Positions 1-6,575 of a DNA stretch of 9,413 nt are shown here, piece after piece. A program made the position numbers and the translations under genes. Origin of the DNA: an uncultured Oscillospiraceae bacterium (lineage in GTDB: Bacteria; Bacillota; Clostridia; Oscillospirales; Oscillospiraceae); assembly GCA_934572355.1 (NCBI GenBank), contig CAKTKV010000054.1, positions 1 through 9,413 on the forward strand, in the 5' to 3' direction. The number at the start of each line of letters is the position of its first letter. Within the stretch, counting starts at the first letter, position 1. The notes under the pieces are model-generated. The model ran no database searches, had not been told where the DNA came from, and saw only the letters and a list, made by a program, of their open reading frames with translations.

Positions 1-1415
1 CCCACTCGCTGCGCCGCGATGCCAGATACGCCCGTGTCTATCTCGTCGAAGATCATCGTCCCGACGGGGTCGTTTTCAGCGAAAACGTTCTTCATTGCAA
101 GCATGATACGGCTAAGCTCACCGCCGGAAGCGATACGGCTTATGCGGCCAAGCGACTCACCGGCGTTTGCCGACATTATAAAGCGGATATCGTCGCAGCC
201 GTTCGCGTCAAAGCCGGGCTCTCCCTCAATGGGCGAGAACTCTACAGCAAACCTGACCGAGGGCATGTTCAACTCTCGAAGCTCCGCGCTTATACGCCCT
301 TCAAGCTCGGTCGCGGCCTCATGACGCTTCGCGCTGAGGGCGGCAGACTTCGCGGCGCAGTCTTTTGCCGCCGCGTCCAGCTCCCGCCGGAGCTTTGCCG
401 AGCGTTCCTCAGCATACTGTATTCCGTCAAGCTTCTCGCGGCACTCGTCAAGGTAGCTTATCAGCGCGTCCTCGTCACGCGAGTACTTGCGTTGCAGCTT
501 ATTTAGAAGCGCGATGCGCGTCTCAAGCTCGTTATATTCCTCGGGTGAAAAGTCAAGGCTGTCGCGGAAATCGCGCAGCGTCTCCGCCGCGTCCGTCAGC
601 GTAAAGACGGCGCTGTTGATATTCTCCGCCGCCGCCTCAAGCTCGGAAGCGTAGGCCGAGGCCTTGCCGGTGTAATACGCAGCGTTCTGCGCCATGGACA
701 GGGCGTTGTCCTCCCCACCGCTGAGCGCGTCCATCGCCTGATCCAGTGCGTCCGTAAGCTTTTCGGAGTTGCGCAGAAGATCGCGCCGGGCACATGCGGA
801 ATCATACTCCCCTGCTTTCAGACCCGCGCGCTCAAGCTCTTCTATCTGGTAGCGCAGGCTGTCGCTCAGGCGTTCCTTTTCTACTTCGTCCATCTGGAGC
901 TGACTTAGCGCCTTGCTGACAGAGCGGTATTTTTCCCATGCCGCGGCATAGGTATCCATCGCGCCCTGATAGTTGCCGAAGCGGTCGAGATATTCGCGGT
1001 GGCGGCGCTCATCCATGAGCTGGCGTCCGTCATTCTGCCCGTGGATATCCACAAGCAGCGCCGCAAGCTCCTTGAGCTGCGCCGCCGTTACTGGCGTGCC
1101 GCAGACGCGGCAGCTGCTTTTCCCATCCGCTGTGATGCGGCGTTGGATGATAAGCTCATCATCGGCTTCTATTTCGTTGTCCGCCAGCCACTTCTCGCAG
1201 CCGTCCACATCGAACGCGGCAGTGACGAGCCCCTTATCCGCGCCGCGGCGGACAAGCTCGCGGCTCACGCGGTCGCCAAGAACAGCGCCTATCGAGTCAA
1301 TGACGATTGATTTACCTGCGCCGGTCTCGCCGGTCAGCACATTGAGGCCTCTGCCGAATGAAATATCCGCGCGTTCAATGACGGCTATATTCTCTATATG
1401 CAGTTCATTAAGCAT
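1..1415 (-). CDS. recN: DNA repair protein RecN, 3' end cut by window edge
   Basis: RecN is an SMC-like ATPase of the cytoplasm that acts early in double-strand break repair and homologous recombination. The frame is open from the ATG at 1413-1415 to the window edge, giving 471 codons; family members are usually about 550-575 residues, so about 80-110 C-terminal residues lie outside. Visible motifs are the Walker A GETGAGKS (residues 29-36), the ABC signature SGGEL (430-434) and the Walker B/D-loop region MIFDEIDTGVSG (454-465). The middle, roughly residues 150-400, is charged and helical, as expected for the coiled-coil arms. The start is supported by AGGAGG at 1421-1426 with a 5-nt spacer. 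It follows argR by 42 nt, the usual argR-recN order in Firmicutes. One oddity is a CxxC pair (C102, C105) in the N-terminal head. The identification is secure and the gene looks intact as far as it is seen. Confidence 0.97.
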   Translation of the reverse strand, partial: MLNELHIENIAVIERADISFGRGLNVLTGETGAGKSIVIDSIGAVLGDRVSRELVRRGADKGLVTAAFDVDGCEKWLADNEIEADDELIIQRRITADGKSSCRVCGTPVTAAQLKELAALLVDIHGQNDGRQLMDERRHREYLDRFGNYQGAMDTYAAAWEKYRSVSKALSQLQMDEVEKERLSDSLRYQIEELERAGLKAGEYDSACARRDLLRNSEKLTDALDQAMDALSGGEDNALSMAQNAAYYTGKASAYASELEAAAENINSAVFTLTDAAETLRDFRDSLDFSPEEYNELETRIALLNKLQRKYSRDEDALISYLDECREKLDGIQYAEERSAKLRRELDAAAKDCAAKSAALSAKRHEAATELEGRISAELRELNMPSVRFAVEFSPIEGEPGFDANGCDDIRFIMSANAGESLGRISRIASGGELSRIMLAMKNVFAENDPVGTMIFDEIDTGVSGIAAQRV

Positions 1416-1457
1416 GGTGTCCTCCTATTTGGAAAGCGCCCTCTGCACACCTGCCTT

Positions 1458-1907
1458 TTACAGCAGCTCTTCGATCTCGTTATACAACGCCTGTGCCGAC
1501 TCATTGTCACGCATGAGCACGAACGCGGTATCGTCGCCTGCAATAGTGCCCACAAGCCCGTTTATCTCCATGCTGTCGAGCGTGGAGCACGCACCGGGTG
1601 CAAGGCCCGGAAGGGTCTTCATTACGAAGATGTTCTGCGCAATGTCATAAGAGAGCACGCACTCCTTGAATATATTCCGCAGCTTGGTATCGAGTGCGGC
1701 AACGCTGGGCTTTGAAGCCGCGGCATAGCGGTAGTTGCCGTTCGGCCCGAGTTCCTTGACAAGACGCATATCGCGTATGTCCCTGGAAAGCGTTGCCTGT
1801 GTGCTCTTCACCCCTCGCGCCGCGAGCTCTTCGAGCAGCTGGTTCTGCGTTTCAATGTCCTTTTCGTTTATTATTTCCATTATAATGCTCTGTCTGCCAG
1901 GCTTCAT
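1458..1907 (-). CDS. argR: Arginine repressor ArgR/AhrC
   Basis: ArgR is a hexameric, arginine-sensing transcription factor that represses arginine biosynthesis and in Bacilli (as AhrC) activates catabolism. The 149-residue length is normal. The N-terminal winged-helix domain (about 1-70) carries the recognition-helix signature STQATLSRDI (35-44). The C-terminal arginine-binding and oligomerisation domain contains LPG (99-101) and the conserved GTIAGDDT (120-127), whose aspartates contact arginine. The ATG at 1905-1907 has GGAGG at 1915-1919 with a 7-nt spacer. It starts 17 nt after the nadK stop and is followed by recN, a standard placement. No arginine genes are in the window, so its targets are elsewhere. 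I saw no convincing ARG box near its own start, so autoregulation cannot be argued from this sequence. Confidence 0.97.
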   Translation of the reverse strand: MKPGRQSIIMEIINEKDIETQNQLLEELAARGVKSTQATLSRDIRDMRLVKELGPNGNYRYAAASKPSVAALDTKLRNIFKECVLSYDIAQNIFVMKTLPGLAPGACSTLDSMEINGLVGTIAGDDTAFVLMRDNESAQALYNEIEELL

Positions 1908-1924
1908 AATGCTTCCTCCAATAT

Positions 1925-2770
1925 TCAGCGAAGTTTGCCGAAAGCAATTTCGTAAAAATTTCTAAGTCCCATGTCTGCCATCACTGTGCAGCTGGCAGAG
2001 CGGCGGATTATCAGGCTGTCATGGTTTGCAAGATCCATGACCGAATTTCCGTCAACGGAAAGATAGGCGCGGCGTCCGTGCAGCTTTTCGACGTGTACCT
2101 CGATCTCATGCTCCGGGCCGAGCACATAGCAGCGCGAGCTCATCATGTGTGCGCATATAGGGCTGATGATGATATTCTCCGCATCCGGCTCAACGATCGG
2201 CCCGCCCGCCGACATAGAGTAGCCCGTCGACCCTGTGGGCGTGGAAAGTATGATCCCGTCACCGGAGAACGCAGTTATATGCCCGCCGTCGCACAGCGCG
2301 GTAAGTTTGATGCAGTCCCCGTAGCCATGTATAACGGCGTCGTTGAGCGCGCAGTCGGTATAGACCGTTTTCCCGCCGCGCACAAGACTTACGTCGATTT
2401 TCATCCTTCGGCTGAGCCGATATTCTCCGCGTGCGGCATTTAGGACGTAATCAAGCTCATTCGGTTCGAGCGTCGCCATAAAGCCCTTGGAGCCGAGGTT
2501 AATGCCAAGAATTGGTACCGTACATTCATGCAGCTGGCGCGCCGCGCTGAGTATCGTTCCGTCGCCGCCCACAACAACGATTAGCGAGCAGCCAGCGGCA
2601 ACGTCTGTCAGCCTCTTTATTGTTATCCCAGCCGGGATAACGCTGCCTGACGGGTCGTCGAATACCGGGCATATGCAGCATTCATAGCCATGCTGCGTGA
2701 GAAGCTCCTCAGCTTTGAGACTGAGCGTGCATCCCGTGTCGCGAAATGGGTTAGGGCAAATTGCGATCAT
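1925..2770 (-). CDS. nadK: NAD kinase (ATP/polyphosphate-dependent, NadK/PpnK)
   Basis: This enzyme phosphorylates the 2'-hydroxyl of NAD to make NADP in the cytoplasm, the only known route to NADP. The 281-residue protein has the signature GGDGT (residues 68-72, with D70 as the expected catalytic aspartate), the NLGSKGF segment (91-97), an ND pair in ALNDAVI (N143, D144) where many homologues have NE, and the glycine-rich TPTGSTGYS (177-185) of the nucleotide site. The C-terminal half ends in the expected beta-rich domain. The ATG at 2768-2770 has AAGGTG at 2776-2781 with a 5-nt spacer, and the gene begins 13 nt after the tlyA stop. Insertion of nadK between tlyA and argR is common in Clostridia but not the Bacillus subtilis layout. 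An 8-bp inverted repeat lies inside the gene at 2622-2641, and tandem palindromes lie just upstream in the end of tlyA. Confidence 0.97.
   Translation of the reverse strand: MIAICPNPFRDTGCTLSLKAEELLTQHGYECCICPVFDDPSGSVIPAGITIKRLTDVAAGCSLIVVVGGDGTILSAARQLHECTVPILGINLGSKGFMATLEPNELDYVLNAARGEYRLSRRMKIDVSLVRGGKTVYTDCALNDAVIHGYGDCIKLTALCDGGHITAFSGDGIILSTPTGSTGYSMSAGGPIVEPDAENIIISPICAHMMSSRCYVLGPEHEIEVHVEKLHGRRAYLSVDGNSVMDLANHDSLIIRRSASCTVMADMGLRNFYEIAFGKLR
2622..2641. repeat. 8-bp inverted repeat inside nadK
   Basis: The arms GTTATCCC and GGGATAAC are perfectly complementary with a 4-nt centre. The repeat lies about 130 nt into nadK, over the codons for VIPAGIT (residues 44-50). No T-run or second start follows. 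It may be only a by-product of the codons used. Confidence 0.4.
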
Positions 2771-2783
2771 TATATCACCTTAT

Positions 2784-3578
2784 TTACAGTGCCTCATGTG
2801 AGGCGGTCACGACCGCTTCAACGTCAACTTGGGCAGTTTCGCCGACGCGGTTCTTCATGTGGCAGATATATTCAATGTTCCCTTCGGGCCCCTTGATAGG
2901 TGAAAAATCCAGCCCCATCACCGTAAGGCCTATTTGCGGGGCAAAGTCGAGTATGCTGTGTATAACATGCTCGTGAACAGCGCGGTCACGCACAACGCCC
3001 TTCTTTCCGACCTCTTCCCTTCCGGCCTCAAACTGTGGCTTTATGAGACATATCAGGTCGGCGTCTGGCTTGAGCAGTGCCTTGACTGCCGGGAGCACGA
3101 GCTTAATAGAAATAAACGAAACATCCATCACGGCCAGATCCATAAGCTCCGGGATCTGCTCGCTTGTTACATAGCGGAGATTCGTCCTCTCAAGGTTTAT
3201 GACTCTTTCGTCGTTGCGCAGCTTCCACGCAAGCTGACCGTAGCCGACGTCGACCGCATATACCTTGGCAGCGCCATGCTGGAGCAGCACATCCGTGAAG
3301 CCGCCGGTCGATGCGCCGCAGTCGATGCAGACCTTTCCCGAGGGATCGACCGGGAAAACCTTCAGCGCCTTATCAAGCTTAAAACCGCCGCGGCTCACGA
3401 ACGGCAGCGCGTCCCCGTGTACCTCTATCTTGGCGTCGGGCGCTACCGGCATGCCGGGCTTATCAGCCCGCTGACCGTTGACAAAAACAAGGCCGCTCAT
3501 GACCGTGGTCTTCGCGCGCTCCCGGCTGTCCGTAAAGCCGAGCTCATATACAAGCTGATCCAGACGTACTTTTTTCAT
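2784..3578 (-). CDS. tlyA: TlyA family 16S/23S rRNA cytidine-2'-O-methyltransferase
   Basis: This is a TlyA/YqxC-type protein: an N-terminal S4 RNA-binding domain (about residues 3-55) joined to an FtsJ-like SAM-dependent methyltransferase. Family members 2'-O-methylate rRNA cytidines in ribosomal subunits; some are annotated as hemolysins. The SAM motif is DCGASTGGF (86-94), and the K-D-K-E set of 2'-O-methyltransferases is visible as K67 (RGGFKL), D152 (MDVSF), K180 (IKPQF) and E236 (GNIEY). The VDVGYGQLAWKLR segment (109-121) is diagnostic. An in-frame start exists 24 nt further upstream, but the ATG at 3576-3578 is preferred: it overlaps the dxs stop in an ATGA and has CGGAG at 3584-3588 with a 5-nt spacer. 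This gives 264 residues, the usual length. Translation is probably coupled to dxs. Whether it methylates 16S, 23S or both cannot be told from sequence. Confidence 0.95.
   Translation of the reverse strand: MKKVRLDQLVYELGFTDSRERAKTTVMSGLVFVNGQRADKPGMPVAPDAKIEVHGDALPFVSRGGFKLDKALKVFPVDPSGKVCIDCGASTGGFTDVLLQHGAAKVYAVDVGYGQLAWKLRNDERVINLERTNLRYVTSEQIPELMDLAVMDVSFISIKLVLPAVKALLKPDADLICLIKPQFEAGREEVGKKGVVRDRAVHEHVIHSILDFAPQIGLTVMGLDFSPIKGPEGNIEYICHMKNRVGETAQVDVEAVVTASHEAL
2791..2816. repeat. Two abutting inverted repeats at the tlyA/nadK junction
   Basis: Two short inverted repeats sharing two bases lie in the last codons of tlyA: 2791-2804 (GCCTC and GAGGC arms, 4-nt centre) and 2803-2816 (GCGGTC and GACCGC arms, 2-nt centre). 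They sit only a few bases before the tlyA stop and the nadK ribosome binding site (2776-2781). No T-run follows on the minus strand, so this is not a standard terminator. It could fold in the mRNA and influence nadK translation, or be a coincidence of codon choice. Confidence 0.5.
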
Positions 3579-5428
3579 ACACGCTCCGTATCTGTCCTGC
3601 ACATTTCACAGCCCGCCGCCGCTATCGCCGCGGCGTCGATGCCGGTTTCTCGGCGAAGCTCGTCGACCGTGCCGTGCCTGACGATTCCATTGCCGAGGTT
3701 CAGAAGCTCCGCGGCTTTCAGCTCGACACCGGCGACGGATATCGCTGCCAGCAAGGCAGAGCCTACGCAGCCCACGCTGCATACTTCCTCCGCCACCAGC
3801 AGACGCCCCGTTTTGCGCACGGAACTGATGCACTGCTCAAAGCTGTTCGGCGCGATCATCCCGAGCTTTATTATCTCCGCCGAAATGCCCCGGCTCTGAA
3901 GCATGTCAGCGGCGTTGAGCACCTCATTTATCATCGTGCCATAGCAGACGATCGTCACGTCCGTGCCCTCACGGATCACGTTTTCCGCCTGCATGAGGGA
4001 GTCTGTGTAGCGTCCCTCACCGCCGCGCGGATAACGCACCGCCGCGGGGCCTGTCACCTCATGTATCGCATAGCCGAGCATGTCGTGCAGCTCCTGAAAG
4101 CTCGCCGGGCAAAGTATCGTCATCCCCGGCACAGCAGAAAGATAGCACACGTCAAACACGCCCTGATGCGTCTCACCGTCGTTGCCGACAAGTCCTGCGC
4201 GGTCAACGCAGAACACCGTATGCAGGCCAAGCAGCGACACATCATGAATGAGCATGTCAAAGCCCCTTTGCAGGAAGCTTGAGTAGACGGCGAACACGGG
4301 GACAAGCCCCTGCTTTGCCATGCCAGCGGCCATCGTTACGCCATGTCCCTCAGCAATGCCGACGTCAAAAAAGCGCTCCGGGAACTTTGATGCAAAGCAC
4401 TCAGTGCCCGTACCTCCCGCCATTGCTGCGGTTATCGCGACAATGCGCGGATCGGTCTCCGCATACTGGCAGAGATACTCACCGGCCTTATCTGAAAAGC
4501 TCACGGCGGCGGGCGCAAGCTCGCCGGTCTCCGGGTCAAAGCGGCCTATCCCGTGATACTTGTCCGGGTGGCTCTCAGCATAGGAGCAGCCCTTTCCCTT
4601 TTTGGTCAGGACATGCAGCACCACGGTTTTCCTGACGTCCTTTGCCAGACGTATCGCAGTCTCAAGCTTATCGATATCATGCCCATCAACCGGCCCGAGA
4701 TAGTATAGCCCCATCTCGCTGAACACATTACCTGGCAGGAGCCGTGACTTCAGCCATTCCTTGATGTTGTGGATGGCCTTATATAGCCCCGGGATGTTCT
4801 CAGACAATCCTCTCAGCCACTGCTTGAAGCTTATGTAGGCGGGCTTTATGCGCATGTTTTGAAGCATCTGCGCCATGCCGCCGACATTTTCGCTTATCGA
4901 CATATTGTTGTCGTTCAGGATTATCACCATGGGCTCGCCGCTTGCTGCGGCGTCTGCAAGTCCTTCATGCGACAGACCGCCCGTAAGCGCGCCGTCGCCG
5001 ATGACGGAGACGATATCATAATCCCCGCCGGTGAGCGTCCTTGCTCTTGCCATGCCGAGGGCGACAGAAACCGAGTTTGACGCATGGCCTGCAATAAAAG
5101 CATCGTCATTGCTCTCAGACGGCTTTGGGAAGCCCGACAGTCCGCCGTACTGTCGCAGAGTATCGAACCGATCCCTGCGTCCTGTGATGATCTTATGCGT
5201 ATAGCTCTGGTGGCCGACGTCAAAAACAAGCCTGTCCTTTTCTGTGTCGTATACTCTGTGGATCGCGACGGTAAGCTCCACCGTCCCGAGATTCGACGAG
5301 AGGTGCCCGCCGGTTTTTGCAATATTCTCTATTTCAAATTTTCTCAGCTCATCGCACAGCTGCGGAAGCTGTTCCCTGTCAAGCTTCTTTATGTCTGCGG
5401 ATGAATTTATCTTCTCCAAAATACTCAA
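3575..5428 (-). CDS. dxs: 1-deoxy-D-xylulose-5-phosphate synthase
   Basis: Dxs condenses pyruvate and glyceraldehyde-3-phosphate, using thiamine diphosphate (TPP), to make DXP, the first and often flux-controlling step of the MEP isoprenoid pathway; DXP also feeds thiamine and pyridoxal synthesis. At 617 residues it is full length. Visible motifs are GGHLSSNLG (40-48), DVGHQ (70-74), the TPP/metal motif beginning GDG (144-146) and ending at N172 or N174, GPVDGH (245-250), the catalytic glutamate E360 in GIAEGH, FLQRGFD (385-391), DRAG (409-412) and THQG (420-423). The start is a TTG at 5426-5428: an in-frame TAG lies just upstream at 5432-5434, CAGGGG (5435-5440) has a 6-nt spacer, and no in-frame ATG follows nearby. 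It begins 36 nt after ispA, matching pathway context, and its stop overlaps the tlyA start. Several motif residues deviate from the E. coli/Bacillus consensus (see findings), but the catalytic set is present. Confidence 0.97.
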   Translation of the reverse strand: MSILEKINSSADIKKLDREQLPQLCDELRKFEIENIAKTGGHLSSNLGTVELTVAIHRVYDTEKDRLVFDVGHQSYTHKIITGRRDRFDTLRQYGGLSGFPKPSESNDDAFIAGHASNSVSVALGMARARTLTGGDYDIVSVIGDGALTGGLSHEGLADAAASGEPMVIILNDNNMSISENVGGMAQMLQNMRIKPAYISFKQWLRGLSENIPGLYKAIHNIKEWLKSRLLPGNVFSEMGLYYLGPVDGHDIDKLETAIRLAKDVRKTVVLHVLTKKGKGCSYAESHPDKYHGIGRFDPETGELAPAAVSFSDKAGEYLCQYAETDPRIVAITAAMAGGTGTECFASKFPERFFDVGIAEGHGVTMAAGMAKQGLVPVFAVYSSFLQRGFDMLIHDVSLLGLHTVFCVDRAGLVGNDGETHQGVFDVCYLSAVPGMTILCPASFQELHDMLGYAIHEVTGPAAVRYPRGGEGRYTDSLMQAENVIREGTDVTIVCYGTMINEVLNAADMLQSRGISAEIIKLGMIAPNSFEQCISSVRKTGRLLVAEEVCSVGCVGSALLAAISVAGVELKAAELLNLGNGIVRHGTVDELRRETGIDAAAIAAAGCEMCRTDTERV

Positions 5429-5464
5429 GCTCTACCCCTGAATAATTGCGCACATCAGTGCGTT

Positions 5465-6334
5465 TTATTTCTCTCTTGTGGAAAGCGCGTCGGCAAGCTC
5501 CTTTAGGAAAGCCGTATCTTCAAATGCTTCATCAAGCACGTTCTTTGCAAAATCCGTCAGTTTCGCAATTGTTTTCTCGCAGCCTTCCCTGCCCATGAGG
5601 ACCATATATGTATTTTTCTTCTCCTCAAGGTCGGAGCCGATAGGCTTGCCAAGCTCTTCGGCGGTGCTGAGCACGTCAAGCATGTCGTCCCTTATCTGGA
5701 AGGCCATGCCTATAGCTGAGCCGTAGTGCCCCGCGGCGGCAAGCATAAGCTCGCTCCCGCCGGCAGCGGCAACGCCCATCTGACAAGCGGCCACAAGCAA
5801 CGCGCCCGTCTTGCGGGTGTTTATCTCGCTGAGCTCCTGCTCCGTAAGTGCTCTGCCTTCCCAGCTCATGTCGAGAAACTGCCCCCCGCACATGCCGTCG
5901 AGCCCGACTGCATCAGCCAGTATCTCAGCGCAGCTTGCTTTCACGGCAGGCGGCAGATCGCAGCGCAGTATCGTACCGAAGGCTTCGGCCTGAAGTGCGT
6001 CGCCTGCAAGAGTTGCCGTGCATTCACCGTAAACCATGTGGTTCGTGGGCTTGCCGCGGCGCAGTTCATCGTTATCCATGCACGGTAGATCGTCATGGAT
6101 AAGGCTATAGGTATGCAGCATCTCGATCGCGCATGCGACCGGAATTGCCTTTTCGATGTTGCCTCCCGCGATGCGGCAGAACTCCAACACGAGCAGCGGA
6201 CGTATGCGCTTGCCGCCCGCAAGCAGGCTGTAGCGCATGGCTTCCGCAAGCCCCGCGTTCAGCGCGCCCTCGCGCACATTAAAATATCCAGCAAGAGCTT
6301 CATCAATCTTAAGTCTGTATTCTTCAGCTGTCAT
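5465..6334 (-). CDS. ispA: Short-chain polyprenyl (farnesyl) diphosphate synthase
   Basis: This cytoplasmic trans-prenyltransferase joins dimethylallyl and isopentenyl diphosphates, most likely up to C15 farnesyl diphosphate. The 289-residue protein has GGKRIRP (40-46), the first aspartate-rich motif DDLPCMDND (81-89) in the two-residue-longer form typical of bacterial FPP synthases, RRGKPT (92-97), GDALQ (111-115), GGQFLD (150-155) and the second aspartate-rich motif DDMLD (216-220). The residues before the first motif (HTYSLIH) resemble E. coli IspA, but geranylgeranyl-type output cannot be excluded from sequence. A TTG at 6350-6352 would add six residues and overlap xseB; the ATG at 6332-6334 is preferred because it sits one base after the xseB stop, with GAGGA at 6346-6350 and an 11-nt spacer. 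Placement between xseB and dxs is the standard Firmicutes arrangement and pairs an early and a later step of isoprenoid synthesis. Confidence 0.95.
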   Translation of the reverse strand: MTAEEYRLKIDEALAGYFNVREGALNAGLAEAMRYSLLAGGKRIRPLLVLEFCRIAGGNIEKAIPVACAIEMLHTYSLIHDDLPCMDNDELRRGKPTNHMVYGECTATLAGDALQAEAFGTILRCDLPPAVKASCAEILADAVGLDGMCGGQFLDMSWEGRALTEQELSEINTRKTGALLVAACQMGVAAAGGSELMLAAAGHYGSAIGMAFQIRDDMLDVLSTAEELGKPIGSDLEEKKNTYMVLMGREGCEKTIAKLTDFAKNVLDEAFEDTAFLKELADALSTREK

Positions 6335-6335
6335 A

Positions 6336-6575
6336 TCACTGTTCGTCCTCAAAATCCAATTCTATCGGGGCTCTGTCCGGCCCTTTCTTGAGCTTGACGA
6401 CCTTCTGCTCGGCTTCATCAAGCATTTTGCTGCATGCATTTATTAGGGCTGTGCCCTCCTCGTATAGATTCAGCGACTCGCTCAGCGGCATGTCGCCTTT
6501 TTCAAGGTGCTTTACTATTTCGTCAAGTCTGGCAAGAGACTCTTCAAAGCTCGCGCTCTGCTTTTTTGCTGCCAT
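6336..6575 (-). CDS. xseB: Exodeoxyribonuclease VII small subunit
   Basis: XseB is the small helical subunit of exonuclease VII, a cytoplasmic single-strand DNA exonuclease made of one XseA and several XseB chains. The 79-residue protein shows the family pattern: FEESLARLDEIVKHLEKGD (10-28), then LSESLNLYEEG (31-41) and a C-terminal helix rich in lysine and glutamate, ending with an acidic tail. A TTG start at 6624-6626 would add 17 very basic residues, but the ATG at 6573-6575 has AAGGAG at 6584-6589 with an 8-nt spacer and gives the usual length. The gene overlaps the end of xseA by 32 nt in a different frame, so its ribosome binding site lies within xseA. Its stop is one base from the ispA start. 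Confidence 0.95.
   Translation of the reverse strand: MAAKKQSASFEESLARLDEIVKHLEKGDMPLSESLNLYEEGTALINACSKMLDEAEQKVVKLKKGPDRAPIELDFEDEQ

Noticed and set aside
973..1650. A 225-residue serine-rich open frame on the plus strand, antisense to recN and argR.
   Set aside because: The extreme serine content is a shadow of the opposite-strand codons, it crosses the recN/argR junction, and it has no family resemblance.
3600..3660. GC-rich repeats near the dxs C-terminus suggesting a terminator between dxs and tlyA.
   Set aside because: The sequence is a run of alanine codons with no T-run, and dxs and tlyA overlap by 4 nt, so termination there is unlikely.
2934..3899. A 321-residue open frame on the plus strand, antisense to tlyA and the end of dxs.
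   Set aside because: It lies opposite two well-identified genes, shows no recognisable domain, and is low-complexity and Arg/Ala-rich in the way expected from the complement of GC-rich codons. Both sense genes carry full catalytic motifs.
3674..4282. A 202-residue plus-strand open frame opposite dxs.
   Set aside because: It is wholly inside dxs, whose reading frame is strongly supported; no recognisable motifs or plausible start context.
5435..5455. An AATTATTCA-like half site upstream of dxs resembling part of an ARG box.
   Set aside because: Only one half-site, no palindromic partner, and dxs is not an expected ArgR target.
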